Of a stretch of 64,000 bases of DNA, positions 9,573-17,432 are shown in pieces; positions within the stretch are counted from its first letter, which is position 1, and the number at the start of each line of letters is the position of its first letter. The position numbers were made by a program, and so were the translations under genes. Source of the stretch: an uncultured Prevotellaceae bacterium (GTDB lineage Bacteria; Bacteroidota; Bacteroidia; Bacteroidales; Bacteroidaceae); the NCBI GenBank assembly GCA_902785695.1, contig CACZZQ010000001.1:155698-219697 (forward strand). Direction: 5' to 3'. The notes beneath the pieces were generated by a model. That model made no database searches and was not told the DNA's origin. It saw only the letters and a list, made by a program, of their open reading frames with translations.

Positions 9573-10838
9573 TTAATTGCCGTCGGGCTTCACGATATCT
9601 TTAAGTTTGGAAGGCGCCCATTTGAATGTTTTCCAGTCATCGGGCTGTGCAGGGTTAAAGTCCTGCCAGTCAGCGCGTAGGTATTTCACGATAGGCAGAT
9701 TCAACTGCTTCATTCCCATCACCACGCACTTGGCTACCTCATAGGCACCATAGGGGTTGAAGTGGGTGTTGTCTTCCAACTTGCGTCCGTACATCTCTGC
9801 CGGATAGTGCACCAGCGCGCGCTTTGAGTCCTCGTATCCCAGTGCCTCGAAGAATATCTTCGTCGAAGCATTGAGGTCTATCAGAGGCACGTTCTCTTTC
9901 TCAGCTACCATCTTCATCGCAGCAGGGAAGTCGCCGTGGGTATTCCTCAGGGTCTTCTTGTCATCGTTGAAGGCTCTGCGCTGGGTTGGTGTGCAGAACA
10001 CGATCTCTGCGCCTTTGGCACGCACCTGATCCACGAAGATTTTCAGTTGGTACTGGTAGTGATACCATGCACCGTCGCCCGGACGCTTTTCCTTCTCGTC
10101 GTTATGTCCGAACTCCACGAAGACGTAATCGCCTTTCTTCAGCGTAGTCAGTATCTTGTCCAGACGGAACGAGCCGATGAAGGTGCGAGCTGTCAGTCCG
10201 CTCTCCGCATGATTGCTGATAGCTACCTCAGGGCCGAACCAACGTGTAATCATCTGTCCCCACGAAGCCCAAGGCTCGTTGTTCTGATCTACTACGGTGG
10301 AGTTACCGCAAAGGTAGAGGGTAGGCACGTCAACTCGCTCTATATGAAGACTTTTCACAGCTGGCATATCACCATTGAACTCCAGCGTTAAGCGGTCGTC
10401 CCAAGCCAGATAATCCTTCTCGCGATCCTTGATCTTTACACGCTTCTGCTCGTCAATCTGAGGTGAACGCTTATTCACCACGAAACTCACTTCCTGCGTG
10501 TCCTTGGCTTTCTTCGTGGTGATGTTGTCCATCATCAGTCGACGGCCTTCGGCACGCACCGTGGTGTTCGAATTTTTCTTGCCACCCAGCACCACTTTCA
10601 CCAGATAATTGCCATCGGGTACCTTCACGCTGAAGTAGAAAGGCTCCACAGGCTGAGAATTCGTGCTCACGGTTCTCTTCTTGTCAGGAGCAGGCAGCAC
10701 ATCGTATCCGTAGCCCTGAGCATCGCTATACACAGGCTGATTTTCTGTCATGTCAAAGTCAAATGTCTGTGCGGATACCATCACAGGCATCAGGGCTGTC
10801 AGAGCCAGAATAGTTTTTTTTAGCATAAAGTAGTTCAT
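9573..10838 (-). CDS. Rhamnogalacturonan acetylesterase-like SGNH hydrolase (CE12 type)
   Basis: Predicted exported carbohydrate esterase of 421 residues. A signal peptide (MLKKTILALTALMPVMVSAQ) is followed by a beta-sandwich N-terminal region to about residue 175, then an SGNH hydrolase domain. That domain has the block I serine in LYLCGNSTVVDQ, the Gly block in NHAESGLTARTF, VEFGHND, and the C-terminal catalytic DNTHFNPYGA with Asp and His. CE12 enzymes remove acetyl groups from rhamnogalacturonan and expose the backbone to rhamnosidases, which fits the downstream GH106 gene. An ORF start at 10868 lies inside the promoter; ATG 10838 is chosen, with 10826 as an alternative. Confidence 0.88.
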   Translation of the reverse strand: MNYFMLKKTILALTALMPVMVSAQTFDFDMTENQPVYSDAQGYGYDVLPAPDKKRTVSTNSQPVEPFYFSVKVPDGNYLVKVVLGGKKNSNTTVRAEGRRLMMDNITTKKAKDTQEVSFVVNKRSPQIDEQKRVKIKDREKDYLAWDDRLTLEFNGDMPAVKSLHIERVDVPTLYLCGNSTVVDQNNEPWASWGQMITRWFGPEVAISNHAESGLTARTFIGSFRLDKILTTLKKGDYVFVEFGHNDEKEKRPGDGAWYHYQYQLKIFVDQVRAKGAEIVFCTPTQRRAFNDDKKTLRNTHGDFPAAMKMVAEKENVPLIDLNASTKIFFEALGYEDSKRALVHYPAEMYGRKLEDNTHFNPYGAYEVAKCVVMGMKQLNLPIVKYLRADWQDFNPAQPDDWKTFKWAPSKLKDIVKPDGN

Positions 10839-10865
10839 TTGTTTGTTTTGTTTCGTTTCAAACTG

Positions 10866-10897
10866 CAAAGGTACGTCAATTTTTCCGATATGCCAAA
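10866..10897 (-). promoter_or_regulatory. Promoter of the CE12-GH106 unit
   Basis: On the minus strand, TTTG (10897-10894), a 20-nt spacer and TACCTTTG (10873-10866) match the Bacteroidetes promoter consensus. The box covers an in-frame upstream ATG at 10868, so that codon cannot be the true start. Confidence 0.8.
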
Positions 10898-11042
10898 TTA
10901 TTCAATGAATTTCGCAAGGCCGTTGTTGAAAGTGGGTCACTTTGCCACTCTAAGTGTGCTGCTTACGTGTTGCAAATGGCCTGTTTGCGAGGCGCGGGCG
11001 GGCTACTTGCGAATCACATTACAAAGTTGGCATGATTCGATT
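10898..11042 (+). other. Intergenic stretch with short inverted repeats, no gene
   Basis: No credible coding frame is seen. TTCGCAAG at 10911-10918 is matched by CTTGCGAA at 11006-11013. Positions 10961-10976, read on the minus strand (TTTGCAACACGTAAGC), match 14 of 16 bases of the sequence at 58863-58878, just upstream of another repeat array. Confidence 0.5.
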
Positions 11043-11216
11043 CGTGACATCGTGACATCGTGACATCGTGACATTAAGCACCTGTGAATATGCAGGTTTT
11101 ATTATTATAATAATATATATAATATATTATATATATTATTATAAAAATTCTACTCTACATTTTTTCAGAATATGGATATACCTTAATGTCACGATGTCAC
11201 GATGTCACGATGTCAT
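11043..11216. repeat. Nested inverted repeat: CGTGACAT tandem arms around an AT-rich palindrome
   Basis: Four tandem copies of the 8-mer CGTGACAT (11043-11074) face the reverse-complement array ATGTCACG (11186-11216). Positions 11045-11078 and 11182-11215 are perfect 34-base inverted repeats. Between them lies a 40-base perfect AT-only palindrome (11105-11144). The block could form a long double hairpin or cruciform. It lies between the CE12 promoter and a decayed gene. Its origin (mobile-element end, binding-site array or replication/recombination site) is unknown. Confidence 0.85.
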
Positions 11217-11264
11217 TTTTTTCGTATTGTACAATGTTCGTAAAGTAACTGAAGTTTCGAAGCT

Positions 11265-11530
11265 GTGTTCCACATGTGCACCTATGAAGACCGCCGCACT
11301 ATCCGTCAGAATCTGATGAAATCTGTCAAGGAAAAGAAAAAACGTCGTAAGCAAGCAATTGTAGGTATGATGGACAAAGATTCTCATATCAGTGTAGAAA
11401 CCATTGCTGAAAAACTTGATGTGCACAAAGATGCACATACCTGTGCTTTACGCATCCATGCTGGCAACACCGCCGAAGACACCGCTGGCTGCATTCTCGT
11501 AGGCAAGAACAAGCTCGTAGGTCAGGTGAA
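11265..11530 (+). pseudogene. Chimeric remnant: HTH-like fragment joined to a DUF5675-like C-terminus
   Basis: An open frame runs from 11265 to 11576 but does not look like one intact protein. The first part (KDSHISVETIAEKLDVHKD) resembles a helix-turn-helix of a DeoR/HTH_11 type. It changes abruptly into LRIHAGNTAEDTAGCILVG, which matches the conserved core of DUF5675 (phage and mobile-element lysozyme-associated proteins) as I recall it. The DUF5675 N-terminal half is missing, and the last codons run through the secG terminator. I read it as the scar of a deleted mobile-type locus. Neither fragment was checked against a database. Confidence 0.5.
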
Positions 11531-11563
11531 ACAAAGAGGGCGTGCCTGTTCTGACACACCCTC
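11528..11563 (-). terminator. Intrinsic terminator downstream of secG
   Basis: On the minus strand, GAGGGTGTG and CACGCCCTC form a 9-bp stem (one G-U pair) followed by TTTGTTT. It lies 23 nt beyond the secG stop and closes the rlmN-to-secG unit. Confidence 0.75.
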
Positions 11564-11585
11564 ATCATACTTGTAATTCCTCTTC

Positions 11586-11963
11586 TTACTCGTTTTCAGC
11601 AGGAGCCTCAGCCTCCTCAGGAGCTGCTACGGGAGCGTCCTGCTGAGCAGCAGTAGCTTCGATACCATTAGCGTTGCTGGAGCTTGTAATGGGGTTGGTC
11701 TCTACCTGCTCAATAAGGTTGGTCTCACCAGCTGCCTTAGGTGCTACGTATGCACATGCAACACTGACAACCACCATGAACGCAGCAAGTGTCCAAGTAG
11801 CTTTCTCAATGAAATCAGTGGTCTTGCGAACGCCGCCAATTTGGTTGTAAGAAGCAAAGTTGGAAGCTAATCCGCCACCTTTGGATTCCTGAATCAAAAC
11901 GATGCCTACCATAAGGATGGCGGCAATGACGATGAGGATAATTAAAGGAAAATAAATACCCAT
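11586..11963 (-). CDS. secG: Preprotein translocase subunit SecG
   Basis: Small integral membrane subunit of the SecYEG translocon. The 125-residue product has the two expected hydrophobic helices (about residues 3-24 and 56-74), separated by the conserved loop IQESKGGGLASNF. The C-terminal tail from about residue 85 is acidic and rich in Ala and Glu, longer than in E. coli but usual in Bacteroidetes. It is the last gene of the rlmN-pdxA-regulator/lptE-TPR-secG series, 5 bp after the preceding gene, and is followed by an intrinsic terminator. Confidence 0.92.
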   Translation of the reverse strand: MGIYFPLIILIVIAAILMVGIVLIQESKGGGLASNFASYNQIGGVRKTTDFIEKATWTLAAFMVVVSVACAYVAPKAAGETNLIEQVETNPITSSSNANGIEATAAQQDAPVAAPEEAEAPAENE

Positions 11964-11968
11964 TTTTT

Positions 11969-12745
11969 TTACTGTTTTTTATTGTTGTTTATTATTAATT
12001 TCTGTAAGAAACGAATTTGGTCTGCAAAGTAAACATTTTTTTTTGGATTATCCAAACTTAATTGCTGAATAATTTCTAAAGCCTTGGAATAATTGCCCTG
12101 TTTGATGTAAATTCTGGCAAAAGTCTCAGTAAAATACCCCTTTTCTGCTTCTTTTTTCGAATCAGACGCCTCATCTTCAAGTTCGGGTTTCAGGGTAGGT
12201 GTTTCACTGAGCACGATTTTCCCATTGTCACAATTGATGAATGAATCAATGAGACTTTGACCGATTAGCTGAGGTGCTTCGGAAACCTCTTCTCTGTCCT
12301 CGTCGCTTTCACTTTCCAAGAGGTACGCCACATAGTCTACGGCAGCGTCGGCAGGAGTGGGCTTGCGCTTCTCTTTTTTCTTGGCGGGTTCTTCTTCTTC
12401 CTTGGGCAGAGAGTCCAGGAAGTCATCAATCAATGAGATGGTGCGACTGTTGCGCTCTTCCAATGTGGGTGTAGCTGTCTCGTGATTGCTGCTTTCTTCC
12501 TGAACGGTCTTCAGACGATAATGTGCTGCTTCAATCATCTGGAAGAGCACTCTGCGGTCGGTGATGTATATGGCACCGCGTCTTAATTCCTGGTCAAAGG
12601 AAGGGTTGTGAAGCAGGTACAGATTCTGCAGCATGAGGAGGCGAACCGTCTGGAAATAGGGATAGAGTGCCAGTATAGACCGCAGCTCGTAGAGCGTTTC
12701 ACGATCCATGCGTTCAGGGTGTTCTATAAGTTCAACTATATCCAT
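11969..12745 (-). CDS. TPR-like conserved Bacteroidetes protein
   Basis: A 258-residue protein without signal peptide or membrane segment. The N-terminal 85 residues form a conserved helical module (ELRSILALYPYFQTVRLLML). The middle is charged and low-complexity (Glu/Lys-rich, about 95-170), and the C-terminus contains a TPR-like helix pair (FARIYIKQGNYSKALEIIQQ). Genes of this kind between lptE and secG are conserved in Bacteroidales as I recall, but no function is established. It probably mediates protein-protein contacts. The gap to the upstream lptE frame is 37 bp. Confidence 0.8.
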   Translation of the reverse strand: MDIVELIEHPERMDRETLYELRSILALYPYFQTVRLLMLQNLYLLHNPSFDQELRRGAIYITDRRVLFQMIEAAHYRLKTVQEESSNHETATPTLEERNSRTISLIDDFLDSLPKEEEEPAKKKEKRKPTPADAAVDYVAYLLESESDEDREEVSEAPQLIGQSLIDSFINCDNGKIVLSETPTLKPELEDEASDSKKEAEKGYFTETFARIYIKQGNYSKALEIIQQLSLDNPKKNVYFADQIRFLQKLIINNNKKQ

Positions 12746-12782
12746 CTTTTCACTTTTAACTTTTTAACCTTTTTACCTTTTC

Positions 12783-13268
12783 TTACCAGTTTGCTACCGT
12801 GGCGTTGAATATCTGGTCGGTAATGTCTTTTACCATCTGCGTGACCAATTCCTCCTGAACGGCATTGAGCGACTGCGTTGTCTCGTATGTTGACGATGCC
12901 GTGAATTGGCGTTCGAAGTCCTCGTTATGGTTGGCATTGTTGGTAAAACGCACATTGACAGTCATCGTGAGCTCGGTTTGTGCTGAATAGCCTTCGGCCG
13001 ATACTGATTTGTTGCGCTGCTCATAACGTGTGATTTCTCCGTCGATTTTCAGGTCACCGTTGCGCTTTACCTGTATCAGCTTGGTATGGTTGGCATACTG
13101 GTCTTTCAACTGATTGTTGAAGATGCTGGCCATAGGACCCCACACGTAGTTTGAGCGGATGGGGAAATCAGCAATCTGGATGGTCTTGGTCTTTGCATAG
13201 TCAATGCTGGCGCCATTGAAAGTGTAGCACGATGACATGATGCATGATGCCAGGACTAACAGGAGCAT
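12783..13268 (-). CDS. lptE: LptE-like LPS-assembly lipoprotein, internal start in the 559-codon frame
   Basis: The last 161 codons match the LptE family of Bacteroidetes, which sits with LptD in the outer membrane and inserts lipopolysaccharide. The conserved part starts CYTFNGASIDYAKTKTIQI and continues with a typical alpha/beta fold. A hydrophobic stretch MLLLVLASCIMSSC with two possible lipobox cysteines follows the ATG at 13268. From that ATG the signal peptide would lack its usual basic start; the basic residues RRLKQYG lie just upstream in the regulator's HTH. A non-ATG start slightly upstream is possible. The following TPR-like gene and secG keep the expected neighbourhood. Confidence 0.7.
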   Translation of the reverse strand: MLLLVLASCIMSSCYTFNGASIDYAKTKTIQIADFPIRSNYVWGPMASIFNNQLKDQYANHTKLIQVKRNGDLKIDGEITRYEQRNKSVSAEGYSAQTELTMTVNVRFTNNANHNEDFERQFTASSTYETTQSLNAVQEELVTQMVKDITDQIFNATVANW

Positions 13269-14462
13269 GAGTCCATATTGTTTCAGTCGGCGATAGAGAG
13301 TGCGGTCGCTGATGCCTAATTCCTGCGCGGCCTTTTTCCGGTTACCGTTGTTGCGCTCCAATGCCTTTTCCAGCATCTGACGGCTTAGGACGCTCAGGTT
13401 CAGGTTCTCCTGCTCAGAGGTCGGCTCAATGTATTCCTCAGCCTCAGCTTCTTCAAGTAGGTGCTGAATAGGCTGGATAGGCTGGATGGGCTGGACAGGG
13501 GATGACGGTGAACTCTTCACATCTTCCATCTGTTTCTTCAACTGGCTCATCTCGCGGCGCATATCATTGACATTGCCTCGTAATTCAAAGAGAATCTTGT
13601 AAAGTATCTCACGCTCGTTCTCGAAGGAATGGTCGCTGCTGTTCTTGATGACAGCCAACTGTGTGGTCTCCTGATCCTGAGGAATGAATTTCGACAGTAT
13701 CTGAGGCGTAATGATGCGCTCCTGGCTGAGCACGGAAATCTGCTCGGTGATGTTCTTCAGCTGTCGCACGTTGCCAGGCCATTTATACCGCATCAGCATT
13801 TGTTTCGCCTCTTCGGTCAACGTGACGCGTTCCATGTGGTATTTTTCTGCTATCTGCATGGCAAACAGACGGAACAGCAGTACGATGTCCTCGCCACGTT
13901 CACGCAGGGCTGGCATCTGAATGGGAATACTGTTCAGACGGTAATAGAGGTCTTCACGGAATCGCCCTTCACTGATAGCCTGACGGATGTTTACATTTGT
14001 GGCTGCCACGATGCGTACGTCTGTCTTCTTCACCTCAGTACCGCCCACAGGAATATACTCGCCTGTTTCCAATACACGCAGCAGCCTGGCCTGAGTGGCT
14101 AACGGCAGTTCACCTACCTCGTCGAGAAACAGCGTCCCTTTGTTGGCAACGCCAAAATAGCCTGGCGAGTCATTAATAGCACCAGTATAGGAACCCTTGA
14201 TGTGTCCGAAGAGCTCGGAGTCGATAGTACCCTCAGGAATGGAACCGCAGTTGATAGCGAAATACTTCTCACGTCGGCGCGGTGAACTGTCGTGAATGAC
14301 ACGTGGTATGATTTCCTTACCTACGCCGCTTTCACCGATAATGAGTACGCTAAGGTCTGTAGGTGCCACTTGTAGGGCAACATCCAGGATATGGTTCAGA
14401 GCCTCGCAGTTGCCTACAATATTATACCTCTGCTTGATGCGTTGTAACTCAGCGTTGTTCAT
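12783..14462 (-). CDS. Sigma-54 activator reading in frame into an LptE-like lipoprotein (559 codons)
   Basis: One uninterrupted frame encodes two normally separate proteins. Residues 1 to about 398 are a sigma-54-dependent transcription activator without a receiver domain: AAA+ module with Walker A GESGVGKE, the sigma-54 contact loop reading GSYTGA (usual GAFTGA), LDEVGELP, then a Fis-type HTH (KAAQELGISDRTLYRRLKQY). The frame then continues without a stop into an LptE domain. The topology is contradictory: a cytoplasmic regulator cannot sensibly carry an outer-membrane lipoprotein at its C-terminus. I therefore infer either that LptE is made from an internal start (annotated separately) or that a stop codon was recently lost. 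The start overlaps the pdxA stop by 4 bases. Confidence 0.85.
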   Translation of the reverse strand: MNNAELQRIKQRYNIVGNCEALNHILDVALQVAPTDLSVLIIGESGVGKEIIPRVIHDSSPRRREKYFAINCGSIPEGTIDSELFGHIKGSYTGAINDSPGYFGVANKGTLFLDEVGELPLATQARLLRVLETGEYIPVGGTEVKKTDVRIVAATNVNIRQAISEGRFREDLYYRLNSIPIQMPALRERGEDIVLLFRLFAMQIAEKYHMERVTLTEEAKQMLMRYKWPGNVRQLKNITEQISVLSQERIITPQILSKFIPQDQETTQLAVIKNSSDHSFENEREILYKILFELRGNVNDMRREMSQLKKQMEDVKSSPSSPVQPIQPIQPIQHLLEEAEAEEYIEPTSEQENLNLSVLSRQMLEKALERNNGNRKKAAQELGISDRTLYRRLKQYGLMLLLVLASCIMSSCYTFNGASIDYAKTKTIQIADFPIRSNYVWGPMASIFNNQLKDQYANHTKLIQVKRNGDLKIDGEITRYEQRNKSVSAEGYSAQTELTMTVNVRFTNNANHNEDFERQFTASSTYETTQSLNAVQEELVTQMVKDITDQIFNATVANW

Positions 14463-15571
14463 GATTGTTTCACTTTATTGTGTACTTCACCGTCAGCAGG
14501 TGTACGGAAACGTACTTTCTCGCTCTCATCGCGGCGCTCATGGTAGAGCTTTGGCAGTGGATTGGCGTATGGCTCGTCGTAGTTCTGACGATTACGCCAT
14601 ACATCTGTTGCAACATAGATGGCGTTGCGCAGCGACTGTTCGTCGGTGACGTTCTGGCCAGCAGCGGCAAAATTGACACCATGGGCAGGAGCAGTGCGAA
14701 TAAGTTCCAGTCCGGCAGTGAAGCGAACACCGTTCTCATAAGCCACTGCCTTGAAAGGTGTCTGTCCCTGATCGTGATACATGGCCAGCACACCGTCGAA
14801 ACGGTAATATGCGCAACGACCGAAGAAATCATCAGCTGCATAAGGGCCGAACACCTGAATACCCTGCTCTGAGAGTTCCTTGATGGCAGGATTGATAATG
14901 GTCTGCTCCTCATCGCCTAACACTCCGTCCTCACCACAGCGGGGATTGAGTGCCAAGACGGCAATGCGTGGATTGCTGACGCGCAGGTCACGACGCAGGG
15001 CGTTATAGAATATCGTGGCTTTTTCCATGATTTTCTGCTTGGTAATCGACTCGGCTACATCCTTGATGGATACATTGTTGGTCACCAGTGCCACGCGAAG
15101 GTCATCGTTGGTCAGGATAGTCAGACCCTTCTTACGGTCGCCAAGTGCATTCTCAATATAATTGGTGTGACCATTGAAGCCCTTGATACTGTTCTTGCTC
15201 ACGGGAGCTGTCACCAAGACATCGAAGCCACCGGCTTTGTAGTCTTCCAGAGCCTTGTCGAGAGCTTTCTTTGCTGCTTCTGCTGATTCAGGAGTAGCCA
15301 TGCCAAGATCTATTTTCGTATCATCGTCGATGACTGAGAGCATATTCAGCTTGCCTTCACGTGCCTCCTTTACATTCTTTATAATAATATAAGGTACATC
15401 GAGGTCTAACACCTTACTGTGATAGGCTGCCACCTTGGGTGAACCATAGACAATAGGGGTGCAGAGCTCCAGCATGGTGGGGTCTGAGAATGTCTTGAGT
15501 ATGACTTCGTAACCAACACCATTGGTATCACCTTGCGTAATAGCTATGCGTATTTTTCTTTCTTGTTCCAT
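14459..15571 (-). CDS. pdxA: 4-hydroxythreonine-4-phosphate dehydrogenase
   Basis: NAD-dependent metal-binding enzyme of the DXP-dependent pyridoxal phosphate pathway, which oxidises and decarboxylates 4-phosphohydroxy-L-threonine. The 370 residues show the family markers ITQGDTNGVGYEVILK near the N-terminus, APVSKNSIKGFNGHTNYIE, MYHDQGQTPFKAVA and the C-terminal TAPAHGVNFAAAGQN. Metal-binding His residues are seen in GHTNY, MYHDQG and PAHG. The length is a little above the E. coli enzyme, as usual in Bacteroidetes. It starts 21 bp after rlmN and overlaps the sigma-54 regulator by 4 bases. Confidence 0.94.
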   Translation of the reverse strand: MEQERKIRIAITQGDTNGVGYEVILKTFSDPTMLELCTPIVYGSPKVAAYHSKVLDLDVPYIIIKNVKEAREGKLNMLSVIDDDTKIDLGMATPESAEAAKKALDKALEDYKAGGFDVLVTAPVSKNSIKGFNGHTNYIENALGDRKKGLTILTNDDLRVALVTNNVSIKDVAESITKQKIMEKATIFYNALRRDLRVSNPRIAVLALNPRCGEDGVLGDEEQTIINPAIKELSEQGIQVFGPYAADDFFGRCAYYRFDGVLAMYHDQGQTPFKAVAYENGVRFTAGLELIRTAPAHGVNFAAAGQNVTDEQSLRNAIYVATDVWRNRQNYDEPYANPLPKLYHERRDESEKVRFRTPADGEVHNKVKQS

Positions 15572-15592
15572 AGTTGTGTTTCTTTTAGGGGT

Positions 15593-16681
15593 CTAATAAG
15601 ACGAATGGGTTTTGTGAGAGGTGCTCAAAAGACCACAAGCGGCGAAGATATCCTGTCCTCGGCTGGCTCGAATCGTTGAGAAAACACCGTTATCTGTTAG
15701 ATAGTCTCGTAATGTCTCTATGCGGCTCAGGTCTGAATTAGGCAGATTAATACCAGGTATCTGGTGGAAGCGAATCAGATTGACGCGACATTCCAGCCCT
15801 TTTACTAACCTGACTATCTCGCGGCCATGCTCCAACGTGTCGTTGAGCCCGCCGAAACAAATGTATTCAAACGAACAGCGACGCTGATGGGTGAAGTCGT
15901 ATTGCTTCAGCAGATCTACCACCTCACGGATTCCCATCGCTTTCTCAGCAGGCATCAATGACAGACGCTGGTCGTGTAAGGGCGAATGCATGGAAATGGC
16001 TATGTGACACTGGCTTTCGTCAAGGAATCGCTTGAGTTTGTTCCTGAGTCCCACACTACTAACCGTGATGCGTTTGGGGCTCCATGCATAGCCATCGGGG
16101 GCAGTCAAGATATCTGTGACTTTCAGTACGTTGTCCAGATTATCCATAGGCTCACCCTGCCCCATAAATACAATGTTGGTCAGTTGGTCGCGCTCGGGTA
16201 AGGCATAAATCTGATTCAGAATGTCTGCTACCGTCAGGTTGCCCTCAAAGCCTTGTTTGCCCGTTTGACAGAAAAGACAGTTCATCTTACAGCCCACCTG
16301 ACATGAAACGCAGAGCGTAGCACGGTCATCTTCTGGGATAAAGACGGTTTCAACAAATTTGCCTGCGTTTTCCGAATTGTCAGAGAATGCAGACGTCCTC
16401 ACCGGGAACAAGTATTTGACAGTACCGTCTACGCTACGTTGGCAATCAATAGGAGCCATGGCACCAACGCAATATTCCGCATCCAGAAGTTCACGATTAC
16501 GTTTCGAAAGATTTGTCATTTCATCAATACTCATAACACCTTTCTCATAGAGCCACTTCGCAATCTGCCCACCTGTATATGCAGGCATACCTAACTGTAG
16601 GGCCACCTGTTTCAGCTCTACAGCAGTAAGACCAAGCAGTCTCTTTTTCGTTCTTTCGGTATTGAATGCGGATTTTTCCAT
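15593..16681 (-). CDS. rlmN: Dual-specificity RNA methyltransferase RlmN (23S A2503 / tRNA A37)
   Basis: Radical SAM enzyme that makes 2-methyladenosine in 23S rRNA and in some tRNAs. The 362-residue protein contains the iron-sulfur motif CxxxCxxC in CKMNCLFCQTGKQG, the glycine-rich MGQGEPMDN, and the C-terminal segment with a reactive Cys (FAACGLLST). The N-terminal helical domain is complete (GLTAVELKQVALQLGMPAYT). It is the first gene of the minus-strand unit ending at secG and has an excellent promoter just upstream. Confidence 0.95.
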   Translation of the reverse strand: MEKSAFNTERTKKRLLGLTAVELKQVALQLGMPAYTGGQIAKWLYEKGVMSIDEMTNLSKRNRELLDAEYCVGAMAPIDCQRSVDGTVKYLFPVRTSAFSDNSENAGKFVETVFIPEDDRATLCVSCQVGCKMNCLFCQTGKQGFEGNLTVADILNQIYALPERDQLTNIVFMGQGEPMDNLDNVLKVTDILTAPDGYAWSPKRITVSSVGLRNKLKRFLDESQCHIAISMHSPLHDQRLSLMPAEKAMGIREVVDLLKQYDFTHQRRCSFEYICFGGLNDTLEHGREIVRLVKGLECRVNLIRFHQIPGINLPNSDLSRIETLRDYLTDNGVFSTIRASRGQDIFAACGLLSTSHKTHSSY

Positions 16682-16689
16682 GCAAGGTG

Positions 16690-16720
16690 CAAAAGTACAA
16701 ATAAAAGTTGAATTGACAAA
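16690..16720 (-). promoter_or_regulatory. Promoter of rlmN-pdxA-lptE-secG unit
   Basis: On the minus strand, TTTG (16720-16717), a 19-nt spacer and TACTTTTG (16697-16690) match TTTG-N19-21-TAnnTTTG. The -7 box ends 8 nt before the rlmN ATG, so the leader is very short. Confidence 0.8.
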
Positions 16721-16761
16721 AACCTTTAATTTTTTTTATTACAATCCGACAGAAAATCGAA

Positions 16762-17409
16762 TTACCTTAAATAAGGGTTCATGCGTACCTCATCGGCAAT
16801 GACGGTGCGAGGGCCGTGACCTGGATAGACGGTAGTGTCAGGAGGTAGGGTGGCAATATGGGTGGCGAGGCTGTCGAGAAGCTGATTCCACGAACCGCCA
16901 GGCAGGTCGGAACGCCCTACACTCATGCGGAAAAGGGTGTCGCCAGAGAAGGCTACGTGCTCATCTGCACAATAGAAGGTGATGCTGCCTGGAGAATGTC
17001 CTGGGGTGTGGAGCACACGGAAGGTGTGACTGCCGAAGCTGACGGCATCGCCGTGAGAGAGCAGGGTGCCTACTGGGGCACTGGGTGGCACGCTACCCAA
17101 ATCAAAACCCATCATCCGGCATTGTGCGTCAACGTCCTCAATCCAGGGCGCGTCGGCAGCGTGAGCCTCTGGTCTCAAACCGTAGGCAGAAAAGATGAAA
17201 CCTGCACCAAACACATGATCGAAATGGCCGTGGGTGCAGAACTGCCGTACAGGCTTCAACTGGTTGTCGCGGATATAGGCTTCGATGGCCCTGAACTCGC
17301 TGTCGTAGAAGGCACCGCAGTCGATGATGACGCATTCGTGGGTCTCGTCGCTCACCACGTAGCAGTTTTCCTCAAGGGGATTAACGGCAAAAGTCTTGAT
17401 GTTAAGCAT
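16762..17409 (-). CDS. MBL-fold metallohydrolase, glyoxalase II-like
   Basis: A 215-residue metallo-beta-lactamase-fold hydrolase. The metal-binding motif THGHFDH (HxHxDH) is at about residues 59-65, with further ligand segments LHTPGHSPGSI, SGDTLF and YPGHGP. Short single-domain members of this family include hydroxyacylglutathione hydrolase-like and persulfide dioxygenase-like enzymes; substrate cannot be assigned from sequence. It lies 23 bp downstream of rsmG on the same strand, so the two are probably cotranscribed. Confidence 0.88.
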   Translation of the reverse strand: MLNIKTFAVNPLEENCYVVSDETHECVIIDCGAFYDSEFRAIEAYIRDNQLKPVRQFCTHGHFDHVFGAGFIFSAYGLRPEAHAADAPWIEDVDAQCRMMGFDLGSVPPSAPVGTLLSHGDAVSFGSHTFRVLHTPGHSPGSITFYCADEHVAFSGDTLFRMSVGRSDLPGGSWNQLLDSLATHIATLPPDTTVYPGHGPRTVIADEVRMNPYLR

Positions 17410-17432
17410 TTACTTCAATTTTCATTCTTCAA

